Positions 1-5,158 of a DNA stretch of 5,158 bases are shown here, in pieces. Origin of the DNA: Bacillota bacterium (lineage in GTDB: Bacteria > Bacillota > DTU065); NCBI GenBank assembly GCA_012842235.1, contig DUTE01000225.1:1-5158 (forward strand). The letters are read 5' to 3'. Made by a program: the position numbers and the translations under genes. Under the pieces are notes generated by a model. It ran no database searches. It saw only the letters and a program-made list of their open reading frames with translations, and was not told the origin of the DNA. The first letter of the stretch is position 1; every line of letters begins with the position of its first letter.

Positions 1-1490
1 GAATCACCATATGCTTCTTTTTGAGCATTCACCATTAACTCATTGATCCGCTTTTCTGATACAATACCTTTTGAGCGCTCTTCATAAAAAGATTCTTCAA
101 AAATAAAGCGAGCATGGATATTTAAAAACATAGCGATAGCATTTTGCATCTTAGAATCGAATAACATAATCTTTTCTTCTATTGTTTTTGCATTTTTTAC
201 CGTAGCATTACTAACAATTGTTTCAGCAAAGGTACTTGCGGTTTCTGCTACATTCATGGCAAATATCTGGTTTAGTAACGGTAAATCCTTCATTACATAA
301 CTATGAAAAGCATGCCCTAATTCATGGGCTAAAGTACTTACATCATTTGAAGAACCCATAAAAGTCATGAAAATTCGCGATTCTTTAAATTCTGGTAGTA
401 AAGCACAATAACCACCTGGGCTTTTATTGGGGCGATTCTCTGCTTCTACCCAACGATTTTCCAACGCAAGTTTAGCAAAAGCAGACAGTTTCGGTCCGAA
501 GGTAGCAAAATTATCAATTACAAAGTCACAGGCTTCATCATAGGTAAAAGAAGCTGGTTTTATATTTCCCAAAGCAATAGGTGCCTCAACATCTTGCCAG
601 CCTAATTTTTCCATCCCTAGTAACTTTGCCTTTTGATCTAAATATTGAATAAAAGGTTGTTTGTGGTTAGATACCGCATTCCACATTGCATTAAGTGTTT
701 CTTTAGACATGCGATTATCTTCTAAGGGCTCATCTAAGAAGTCGTCACGGTTATGAGCCTTTTGAAGCGTAAGCCGATAGCCATCTAAGTGATTCAATAT
801 ATCAGCAAAAACCGGTGCAAACCTCGACCATTCTGCTTCCCAGTTCTGAAAAAGTTGCTTGCGCACAAGAGGATCTGGATCGGTGTACATCCGGTTCATC
901 GCCTGTCCGACCGAATACTGTATTGTTTTGCCATCTTTATCGGTAAAAGGAATGCTCATAATGGAAACGACAGTATCGTATACTTGGCTCCACGCTGCTA
1001 GGCCGTCCTTATTCAAATCATTAATAATTTTTTCTTCTTCTTCTGATAGCAAACGCTTACCTTTGTCACGGATCTCATGCAAAGAAAAAGAGATTTCATC
1101 TAGCTCTTGATCCTTTAAGAGATTGTTCCAGGTTTCATCAGGTATAGAGACAAGTTTCTTCGTAAAGGTTGTGGAACAATTATCTAATTCAGCAGCTAAA
1201 TCCATTACCTGTCCCATAACCACATTGGCATATTCATCACTCATATAAGCATCATGCCACATCTGAGCAAATACTTGGCATTGTCTTAGACCTTTTTCAA
1301 TAATTTCCTGTTTTTCTAATAGCTGTTTTAACATTTCCGGTGATGTATCCTCTGAGATGTGCCAATCCTGAATAAGTTCTTGATATTCCCCAATACCCTC
1401 TTTTACACTTACTAGCTTTGTTTGCAGTTCTGGTGACTTCGTTCCCCCTGGAAAAATAACATCCAAATCCCAGGTATTATTGTATTTCAT
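1..1490 (-). CDS. pepF: Oligoendopeptidase F, M3 family zinc metallopeptidase (C-terminus beyond window)
   Basis: This is a cytoplasmic zinc peptidase that cleaves oligopeptides, a peptide-recycling role in the M3B/PepF family. About 496 codons are open without a stop, and the frame runs off the left edge; the family is usually near 600 residues, so roughly 100 C-terminal residues are missing. The HExxH signature lies at residues 389-396 (HELGHAFH): His389 and His393 should bind zinc and Glu390 should be the catalytic base. Glu416 in NVAETASTFAET is the expected third zinc ligand. The helical N-terminal region (about 1-190) precedes the catalytic part. The ATG at 1488-1490 is chosen because an in-frame TAG lies at 1512-1514 and no other ATG lies between. 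The Shine-Dalgarno is modest (GGAAGAG, about 12 bases upstream). It is probably monocistronic from the promoter at 1627-1655. Family assignment is firm; the exact subfamily is inferred. Confidence 0.95.
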   Translation of the reverse strand, partial: MKYNNTWDLDVIFPGGTKSPELQTKLVSVKEGIGEYQELIQDWHISEDTSPEMLKQLLEKQEIIEKGLRQCQVFAQMWHDAYMSDEYANVVMGQVMDLAAELDNCSTTFTKKLVSIPDETWNNLLKDQELDEISFSLHEIRDKGKRLLSEEEEKIINDLNKDGLAAWSQVYDTVVSIMSIPFTDKDGKTIQYSVGQAMNRMYTDPDPLVRKQLFQNWEAEWSRFAPVFADILNHLDGYRLTLQKAHNRDDFLDEPLEDNRMSKETLNAMWNAVSNHKQPFIQYLDQKAKLLGMEKLGWQDVEAPIALGNIKPASFTYDEACDFVIDNFATFGPKLSAFAKLALENRWVEAENRPNKSPGGYCALLPEFKESRIFMTFMGSSNDVSTLAHELGHAFHSYVMKDLPLLNQIFAMNVAETASTFAETIVSNATVKNAKTIEEKIMLFDSKMQNAIAMFLNIHARFIFEESFYEERSKGIVSEKRINELMVNAQKEAYGD

Positions 1491-1626
1491 AAACCCACAC
1501 TTCTCTTCCGTCTATATTTTGAACTTTTTACAGTGTACTAAACAAGGGTTCGTTTTATCGCTTACAAAAAAATCCCTATTAAGTATTCGCTAGTCGCATA
1601 AACTGTCTAAACGAGTTAACAAATCT

Positions 1627-1655
1627 ATTATAAACCTTAGCACAAAATATGTGTA
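1627..1655 (-). promoter_or_regulatory. Sigma-A-type promoter for pepF
   Basis: On the minus strand a perfect -10 box TATAAT (plus 1627-1632) lies exactly 17 bases from a -35 box TACACA (plus 1650-1655), which matches TTGACA at 4 of 6 positions. Transcription would start near 1620, giving a leader of about 130 bases before the pepF ATG. The leader shows no T-box signature or recognisable riboswitch. The promoter sits in the short space between the end of the broken S51 gene and pepF. It is predicted from the sequence alone. Confidence 0.6.
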
Positions 1656-1679
1656 TCTTTCCACTAGTTCAGAGACTTC

Positions 1680-2111
1680 TCAGTCGGCGTCCTTTGAACA
1701 TAGTGAAACCTTTGCCATATTTATCGCACCAGCGCTTAGTCCTATAATAACACCGTTATGGTATTTTAGTGGCTCTGTTAATCCGTATTCAAGGATAAAA
1801 GCCATCTGAGCAAGAGTTGTCCGACCCATAAGAAATATGACAGAAGCGTTTTTGATTAAGTTCACGGCTTCATCAGGGCTTTTTCGGTGGTCGATCACGC
1901 TGGTTTGCTCAAATGTGCTGCCAATTTTTTCAAACCACGAAGTATTGATAGCCATATAGAAAGCGGTTTTTTCATATCTTTCGGGCGAAGGTAAAGAGGC
2001 TATATATACAAGAGACTTTTTGTTTTTTATGTCCTTGTGAAGCTAGGCTACTATTTCAGCACTAAATCCACAGTCTTTAGCAAATCCGCTGCATAAATAA
2101 TATATACTCAT
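1680..2111 (-). pseudogene. Peptidase E-like (S51 family) gene, broken by a nonsense codon and truncated
   Basis: The S51/type 1 glutamine amidotransferase-like family comprises serine hydrolases (peptidase E and relatives) with a nucleophile-elbow serine. A frame opens at ATG 2109-2111 behind a good Shine-Dalgarno (GGAGTGA, 5 bases upstream), is stopped by TAG at codon 23 (plus 2043-2045), then runs open to a TGA at 1680-1682. Across the TAG the frame stays homologous in style, giving 143 codons in all. The segment VIIGLSAGAINMA carries the GxSAG elbow with Ser126 counted from the first ATG. The preceding family motif, usually GGNT-like, reads GRTT here. Family members normally extend well beyond the elbow, to 200 or more residues, but this frame ends 17 residues after it, so the C-terminus and its expected catalytic His are absent. 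A fragment starting at ATG 1953-1955 could be translated but would lack the fold's first strands. It lies 74 bases downstream of the YaiI-family gene. Confidence 0.8.
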
Positions 2112-2185
2112 AGTATCACTCCGTCTGATTGCATTTGTTAGCCTATTTCTTAATATAGTCTAAAAGCAGCTGCACAGTATAAGCA

Positions 2186-2629
2186 TTATTCTAATAGTTC
2201 GAGATTAATTAGTTCTTTTAATTTTTGCTCAAACATTTCATCCTGCTCACTGGTGCGTTTGGAATTGCCTTTCAATCTACCGCCACTCATACGAATTTTC
2301 TTTGCTGTATACCGTTGCATCAGTAGTGCGTCAATGTTTTTGCTATCATAAACCATACCATCTTGGTTGATTGGTATAGCACCGCGGGCAAGACACATAG
2401 CAGCAAGTCCGTAATCTTGCGTGATAACAATATCACCCTTTTCAACCATATTTACAAGAACAAAATCAACGCTGTCGGCACCTTGAGATACGGTAATAGT
2501 TTGTGCACCATCTTTCTCAAAAACATGGGCAGTGTCGCATAGGATAAAACACTTTACATTATTTTGTTTTGCAAGCCAAACGGCAATATCTACAACCGGA
2601 CAGCCGTCGGCGTCAATTAAGATTCGCAT
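2186..2629 (-). CDS. YaiI/YqxD family (DUF188) PIN-like protein
   Basis: This 147-residue protein matches the YaiI/YqxD family in length and motif order. Its role is unknown; a PIN-like nuclease fold with acidic residues has been proposed for the family. Visible landmarks are the N-terminal DADGCPV (Asp6, Asp8, Cys10), SQGADSVD around residues 49-55, KGDIVITQDYGLA at 64-76 (Asp66, Asp72), the small-residue turn RGAIPIN at 82-88, and a basic RMSGGRLKG at 113-121 before a helical C-terminus with Asp130. The ATG at 2627-2629 is preferred because family members begin directly with the DADxCPV strand and AAAGTGG lies 6 bases upstream. An upstream in-frame TTG at 2660-2662 would add 11 residues with no motif support. 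It may be cotranscribed with the downstream S51 remnant, as no clear terminator lies between. All expected motifs are present, so it is probably functional. Confidence 0.92.
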   Translation of the reverse strand: MRILIDADGCPVVDIAVWLAKQNNVKCFILCDTAHVFEKDGAQTITVSQGADSVDFVLVNMVEKGDIVITQDYGLAAMCLARGAIPINQDGMVYDSKNIDALLMQRYTAKKIRMSGGRLKGNSKRTSEQDEMFEQKLKELINLELLE

Positions 2630-2681
2630 ATAATACCACTTTCTGGCAAATTGTTGCCCCAATTACTGCAATGCTTAATAC

Positions 2682-2730
2682 AGCTACGAGCAACACGCTT
2701 AACGCTTAAAGCTAATCGCTAGTAGCTGAT
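2682..2730. repeat. Seven tandem degenerate heptamers, consensus [A/C]GCT[A/T]A[A/T]
   Basis: Read on the plus strand, 49 bases divide in perfect register into seven 7-base units. Units 3 and 4 (2696-2702 and 2703-2709) are identical CGCTTAA; others include AGCTAAT (2710-2716), CGCTAGT (2717-2723) and AGCTGAT (2724-2730). G and C at positions 2 and 3 are invariant, T at position 4 is kept in six of seven units, and position 1 is always A or C. The array lies 53-101 bases upstream of the YaiI-family start codon, in its likely leader or promoter region. A similar pair, CGCTAGT then CGCATAA, occurs at 1588-1601. The function is unknown; slippage-derived repeat or regulator-binding array are both possible. 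Confidence 0.6.
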
Positions 2731-2807
2731 CTTTGAATTGCAGATACTTTATTTTATCATGAAATAACCTTAAGGTTTTCTATTTATGTTTCCCTCAAAC
2801 GGTGCGT

Positions 2808-2832
2808 CAAATCAAAACAGGGGCTAGCCTGT
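2808..2832 (-). terminator. Weak terminator-like hairpin
   Basis: On the minus strand the stem ACAGG/CCTGT (plus 2828-2832 and 2817-2821) encloses a 6-base loop and is followed by TTTTGATTT. Allowing one bulged base extends the stem by three A-T pairs. It lies just after the TAA at 2835-2837 that ends a short open segment. The stem is short and the T run interrupted, so termination is uncertain. Confidence 0.3.
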
Positions 2833-2942
2833 GTTTAAAACATAGACATGATAAATTTATAACCAAGACGTGCCTCGTGATGTTGTTTAAAACTTGAAAA
2901 CGCCCACATCCTAGATTTGTGTGGAGGCTTCGCCCACTTACG

Positions 2943-3041
2943 TCATATTCTTTCTTCAAAATCTCTTATGAATTTCCCTGCAAGATATTCTTCAACTAGA
3001 GGTCTCATTTCCTTTGTTGCTATCTTGCTCTTTTGTGACAT
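2943..3041 (-). pseudogene. Possible N-terminal remnant of a transposase OrfA
   Basis: A 32-codon frame opens at ATG 3039-3041 with a well-placed GTGGAG Shine-Dalgarno about 7 bases upstream and stops at TGA 2943-2945. Its start, MSQKSKIATKE, and the following EEYLAGK resemble the first helix-turn-helix residues of IS3-type OrfA proteins; this is pattern recognition, not an alignment. After the TGA the same frame is open for another 35 codons to TAA 2835-2837, including KQHHEARLGYKF, which I do not recognise. No terminal repeats or DDE domain are visible, so if it is transposase-derived only a scrap remains. It could instead be a small unrelated peptide gene. Confidence 0.3.
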
Positions 3042-3093
3042 AGAAATGCTCCACTCTCCATAGATTGTGGTTTAGTTTTTCCACTACCTACGT

Positions 3094-3118
3094 AAAGTGA
3101 AGCCTTTCGTATCACTTT
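3094..3118. repeat. Perfect 7-bp inverted repeat (hairpin)
   Basis: AAAGTGA (3094-3100) and TCACTTT (3112-3118) are perfect inverted copies separated by 11 bases. It lies between the hypothetical gene's 3' end and the transposase-like fragment. Without a T run it is not a typical terminator; it may be an operator or a structured RNA element. Confidence 0.4.
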
Positions 3119-3129
3119 CTACTAATCTG

Positions 3130-3160
3130 TAGCTTTGCGACACTACTACAAACAAAGCTA
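3130..3160 (-). terminator. Stem-loop directly after the 81-residue hypothetical gene
   Basis: TAGCTTTG (3130-3137) and CAAAGCTA (3153-3160) form a perfect 8-bp stem with a 15-base loop. The stem starts at the base next to the stop codon of the minus-strand gene (TAA at 3161-3163). No T run follows on the minus strand, so it may stabilise the transcript's 3' end or be a weak or factor-assisted terminator rather than a classical intrinsic one. Confidence 0.35.
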
Positions 3161-3406
3161 TTATTCTAATACCGATAACATTAGGATAGCTGCACAACCG
3201 ACCTCATCCATACTAGCTTCGCTGGAAAGTGGTTTAAATAGATTTGGTATAGATTGTTCCGCTAAAATTGTATTTATGTGTGGGAGCAGTTCGTTATAAA
3301 CCGAGATGAGATACAACCTTCCCTCTCCTAGACAGCCAGTTAGAGAAGCATGGGAACATGTACTCTTTATTGCTGTTAAAAGTTGGACTATTTTTTCCTT
3401 TTCCAA
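3161..3406 (-). CDS. Small hypothetical protein, 81 residues, TTG start
   Basis: I do not recognise this family. The protein is soluble-looking, mostly helical, with three cysteines (17, 25, 71), a central GEGRLYLISVYNELL segment and a C-terminal SMDEVGCAAILMLSVL that reads like a conserved core. There is no signal peptide or clear membrane span. The start is TTG at 3404-3406: an in-frame TGA lies at 3413-3415, no ATG is available nearby, and AAAGGTG sits 7 bases upstream, ideal spacing. An ATG in another frame at 3411-3413 almost touches the same Shine-Dalgarno and gives only a 39-residue peptide, so it is less likely. The gene appears to stand alone, ends directly at a stem-loop, and is followed by decayed-looking DNA. 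Being a real gene is inferred from the RBS and the protein-like composition. Confidence 0.6.
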   Translation of the reverse strand: MEKEKIVQLLTAIKSTCSHASLTGCLGEGRLYLISVYNELLPHINTILAEQSIPNLFKPLSSEASMDEVGCAAILMLSVLE

Positions 3407-3948
3407 ATAGCATCACCTTTCTAAATGTAAGAAATAATTTTAGGAACCATAAAAGCCAGAAAACTAAACTAATGTTTTTAGTAGTACAAGCAGAAGAAGC
3501 AAATGTTAAGATGCTAATAATAGATGTCTTTAACCTTAGGGTAATTGCAGATCACTTAAGACTAACATGTAAAACCGGATAATTCGTCTGCTTCGTTTTC
3601 GGCACAAAAATAACTACAATTTTGGCAAATGCTATTTTTTGTTTTGGTAATCCCCTTGTTATTTGCCTCTAGAAACGTAATCGCAAAGCTAACTGTATGC
3701 CGCAATAGATGTTCTTATGTACACTTGCGATTTTATAATTTGGGGGTACATTTTTGTTCAAATAGTCTTTCTCTTCTACTTTTCTCTCTAACTTAGATCT
3801 TATCCTCTCATTTCATCTGACAGTTGTTTTTTAAGGTTAGCTTTATTCACTTACCATTTAATACTTTACAGTACAAGAAGCAAAAACCTTTTTTCTAAAA
3901 ATTCACTTCTAAAAGAATAAAAAGCTGATATCTAACCAGAATAATTCT
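3407..3948. other. Long gene-poor intergenic region
   Basis: This 540-base stretch separates divergent genes and should hold promoters for both, but no convincing sigma-A, sigma-E, sigma-G or sigma-K pair with correct spacing was found. A 36-residue plus-strand segment at 3472-3582 is open but has no RBS. An inverted repeat ATCGCAA/TTGCGAT lies at 3680-3686 and 3725-3731, and TCGCAAAGCTA at 3681-3691 is an inverted copy of 3130-3140. The rest is AT-rich with pyrimidine-rich runs around 3760-3830 and no recognisable RNA gene. Confidence 0.5.
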
Positions 3949-3956
3949 AGGAGGTG
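3949..3956 (+). promoter_or_regulatory. Strong ribosome binding site that fixes the coat-gene start
   Basis: AGGAGGTG is a near-perfect anti-16S match. Its AGGAGG core ends 8 bases before ATG 3963-3965. A GTG at 3954-3956 is in frame with the gene but lies inside the Shine-Dalgarno itself, so the ATG must be the start. Confidence 0.9.
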
Positions 3957-3962
3957 TACATA

Positions 3963-4445
3963 ATGAACCTTAATCTAACGCAAAAAGAAAAGACTCTCTT
4001 GGAGGACCAAAAGAACCATGAACAGATCTGTATAGAAAAGTACAAGAGCTACGCCAACCAAGCACAAGATCCACATCTTTCTAAGCTATTCCAGACGTAT
4101 GCTACTCAAGAACAACAGCATCTAAACACTATTAACCAAATGTTAGCAGGCAATGTACCAAATATGCAGCAACAAAGCCAGCAAAACCAACAGGCACAAC
4201 AAACTCAGCAATATCAAAATAACCCACAAAGACAATATTCCCCGACATCAATGCAGGACATGAGTCTATGTGCTGATCTTCTCATGTCAGAAAAATTTGT
4301 ATCTAGCGCCTATAATACGGCTATCTTTGAATTTACAGACACTAATGCCAGGCAGGCTCTAAACCATATCCAAAAAGAAGAACAACAACACGGTGAAGGG
4401 CTTTTTAATTATATGCAGAGCCAAGGAATGTACAATCCTCAGTAA
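3963..4445 (+). CDS. CotF-like spore coat protein with ferritin-like helices
   Basis: This 160-residue protein looks like the Coat F family of Bacillota, which is associated with the spore coat and made during sporulation. It has two helical halves (about 5-62 and 95-152) joined by a Gln/Asn-rich linker (about 68-92). Each half ends in an ExxH motif: Glu50-Gln-Gln-His53 and Glu140-Gln-Gln-His143, each 30 residues after another Glu (Glu20 and Glu110). This is the ligand layout of ferritin-like diiron four-helix bundles, so the halves look like an internal duplication. There is no signal peptide or membrane span, consistent with synthesis in the mother cell. The gene is monocistronic with a strong RBS and a downstream terminator. 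A sporulation sigma-factor promoter is expected but could not be identified. Family call is fairly sure; metal binding is inference, and a rubrerythrin-like stress protein is the alternative. Confidence 0.85.
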   Translation: MNLNLTQKEKTLLEDQKNHEQICIEKYKSYANQAQDPHLSKLFQTYATQEQQHLNTINQMLAGNVPNMQQQSQQNQQAQQTQQYQNNPQRQYSPTSMQDMSLCADLLMSEKFVSSAYNTAIFEFTDTNARQALNHIQKEEQQHGEGLFNYMQSQGMYNPQ

Positions 4446-4516
4446 AAATATAAAACTCAGCAAAACAATCTAGATAAAAAGGCTAATTTCTAAAATAAAA
4501 TCGCGCTATCATGAAA

Positions 4517-4553
4517 CACCTCTATACTCGTTAGTAGTAAAGAGGTGCTTTTT
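4517..4553 (+). terminator. Intrinsic terminator of the coat protein gene
   Basis: CACCTCT (4517-4523) pairs perfectly with AGAGGTG (4541-4547). Inside, TACT (4525-4528) pairs with AGTA (4536-4539) after one A-A mismatch, leaving a 7-base loop. Five T residues follow at 4549-4553 and the tract stays T-rich. It begins about 70 bases after the coat-gene stop codon and has the right polarity for it. Confidence 0.85.
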
Positions 4554-4615
4554 CTTTCTCTAGCTAGCACTAAAGACAATTCAACATCTAGGAAAAATTA
4601 CACGCCTAAAATGCA

Positions 4616-4627
4616 ACAACTAGTTGT
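4616..4627. repeat. Perfect 12-bp palindrome ACAACTAGTTGT
   Basis: This dyad lies between the coat-gene terminator and the 3' end of the right-edge gene. An AATTAC/GTAATT pair (4596-4601 and 4626-4631) overlaps its right side. As it sits between convergent 3' ends, an operator role is unlikely; it could be a weak hairpin or chance. Nothing else is seen between 4554 and 4729. Confidence 0.4.
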
Positions 4628-4729
4628 AATTATACCCAATACAATATGTTCATTGTCTATCTTTATAGAAATAAGTTCCGAAATTTTATAATTAGTTGAG
4701 AAAGGACTTCCTGCATTGAAACAAACGTT

Positions 4730-5158
4730 TTAATTGTTTTTGTAAGGATTAACTTCACTCAAGTTATTGGTATTTAGCAAATTTCTATGTAATTCTTCCA
4801 TTGATGCAATGCGATCTTTTAGATCTTTGATAATATAATCAGATGAACGAATATAGACTTCAAGTAGCTTTTCATTTTCTTTATGTTCATTAATTAAATC
4901 GTTAACAATCGTTTCATACCGTTTAAGATATTCTTTTATAACTTTCATTACTATCTCATCGAGCTCATTTTGCTTGCTCAATATCATTTCTTTTATGTCA
5001 GGATATACTTTAGTAAACAAAAAGTCGTCAATCAGATCCGATATAGTACTATAAGCTTTTTTTTGAACCTCTTGTAGAGACGGTCCAAACAATGATCCTA
5101 TAAAGTAACCAGCAATACCGCCCATAACAGTACCTACTCCAGGAAATAGTATAGTTCC
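4730..5158 (-). CDS. C-terminal part of a protein with glycine-zipper membrane segment and helical tail (5' end beyond window)
   Basis: The minus-strand frame is open from the right edge to TAA 4730-4732, 142 codons in view. ATG 5123-5125 is internal: the 11 codons before it are open, continue the same hydrophobic segment (GTILFPGVGTV) and offer no Shine-Dalgarno. The first 25 visible residues form a glycine-zipper stretch with glycines at about four-residue intervals, ending in GSLFGPSL. About 110 charged, Leu/Ile-patterned residues follow, predicted as long amphipathic helices or coiled coil, with a polar Asn-rich end. A glycine zipper followed by helices occurs near the C-terminus of some bacterial dynamin-like GTPases, but also in phage tape-measure and other membrane-active proteins. 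No GTPase motif is in view, so function stays open. No clear terminator follows the stop codon. Confidence 0.7.
   Translation of the reverse strand, partial: GTILFPGVGTVMGGIAGYFIGSLFGPSLQEVQKKAYSTISDLIDDFLFTKVYPDIKEMILSKQNELDEIVMKVIKEYLKRYETIVNDLINEHKENEKLLEVYIRSSDYIIKDLKDRIASMEELHRNLLNTNNLSEVNPYKNN

Larger units (their letters stand above)
2731..3160. other. Gene-poor intergenic stretch with hairpins and a palindrome
   Basis: No intact gene of convincing length is visible on either strand. The stretch holds a perfect 12-base palindrome AACCTTAAGGTT at 2766-2777, a terminator-like hairpin at 2817-2832, a CGCCCAC direct repeat at 2901-2907 and 2931-2937 around a weak CCACA/TGTGG hairpin, a transposase-like fragment at 2943-3041, and two further hairpins at 3094-3118 and 3130-3160. 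The density of short inverted repeats together with a broken frame fits decayed mobile or regulatory DNA, but no element boundaries or target-site duplications can be defined. Confidence 0.5.

Noticed and set aside
789..1110. Two overlapping plus-strand open frames (789-1001 and 859-1110)
   Set aside because: Both lie opposite the strongly supported pepF coding sequence, lack RBS sites and have no recognisable domain; they are antisense shadows.
2630..2662. N-terminal extension of the YaiI-family protein from TTG 2662
   Set aside because: The 11 extra residues match nothing in the family, which begins directly at the MxIxxDADxCPV strand, and an RBS fits the ATG at 2629.
2901..2937. CGCCCAC direct repeats as a CRISPR or att-like site
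   Set aside because: Only two 7-base copies 30 bases apart, with no array, integrase or tRNA nearby.
3358..3582. A 74-residue plus-strand frame
   Set aside because: It starts inside the opposite-strand hypothetical gene, has no Shine-Dalgarno and has low-complexity hydrophobic residues at its start; only its last half is noted as a weak finding.
3855..3935. Possible sporulation promoters (CATTTAATA at 3855; GATATCTA at 3928) for the coat gene
   Set aside because: Neither has a matching -35 element at the 16-18 base spacing required by sigma-E or sigma-K.
3954..3962. GTG start three codons upstream of the coat gene ATG
   Set aside because: The GTG is part of the AGGAGGTG ribosome binding site itself and cannot serve as the start with that RBS.
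4164..4235. CAA/CAG-rich run as a microsatellite
   Set aside because: It is coding sequence for the Gln-rich linker of the coat protein with mixed codons and no exact repeat unit.

Overview
The window looks like chromosomal DNA of a low-GC, endospore-forming Firmicute (Bacillota). The composition is AT-rich, Shine-Dalgarno sites are of the AGGAGG/AAAGGTG type, one promoter is sigma-A-like, and one gene encodes a CotF-like spore coat protein. Genus cannot be fixed from this sequence; a clostridial or Negativicutes (Sporomusa/Pelosinus-like) origin is an impression only.

Layout. The left 1.49 kb is the N-terminal five sixths of an M3-family oligoendopeptidase F on the minus strand, cut by the window edge, with a good sigma-A promoter about 140 bases upstream of its start. 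Next upstream is a decayed peptidase-E-like (S51) gene with an in-frame TAG and no C-terminus. Then comes an intact YaiI/YqxD (DUF188, PIN-like) gene, preceded by seven tandem degenerate heptamers. From about 2.73 to 3.16 kb there is no intact gene: it holds hairpins, a palindrome and a short remnant resembling the start of a transposase OrfA. An 81-residue minus-strand hypothetical gene with a TTG start follows. A roughly 540-base gene-poor stretch then leads to a monocistronic plus-strand CotF-like gene with a strong RBS and its own terminator. The right edge carries, on the minus strand, the C-terminal part of a protein with a glycine-zipper membrane segment and a long helical tail; its reading frame stays open to the window edge.

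How the genes relate. Apart from a possible YaiI/S51 transcription unit (74-base gap), the genes appear independently transcribed and functionally unrelated: peptide turnover, a PIN-like protein of unknown role, and sporulation. The S51 remnant, transposase-like fragment and gene-poor stretches suggest local decay. I see no CRISPR array, rRNA, tRNA, intact insertion sequence or convincing multi-gene defence system. The most useful leads are the paired diiron-type motifs in the coat protein, the heptamer array and the edge-truncated membrane/helical protein.
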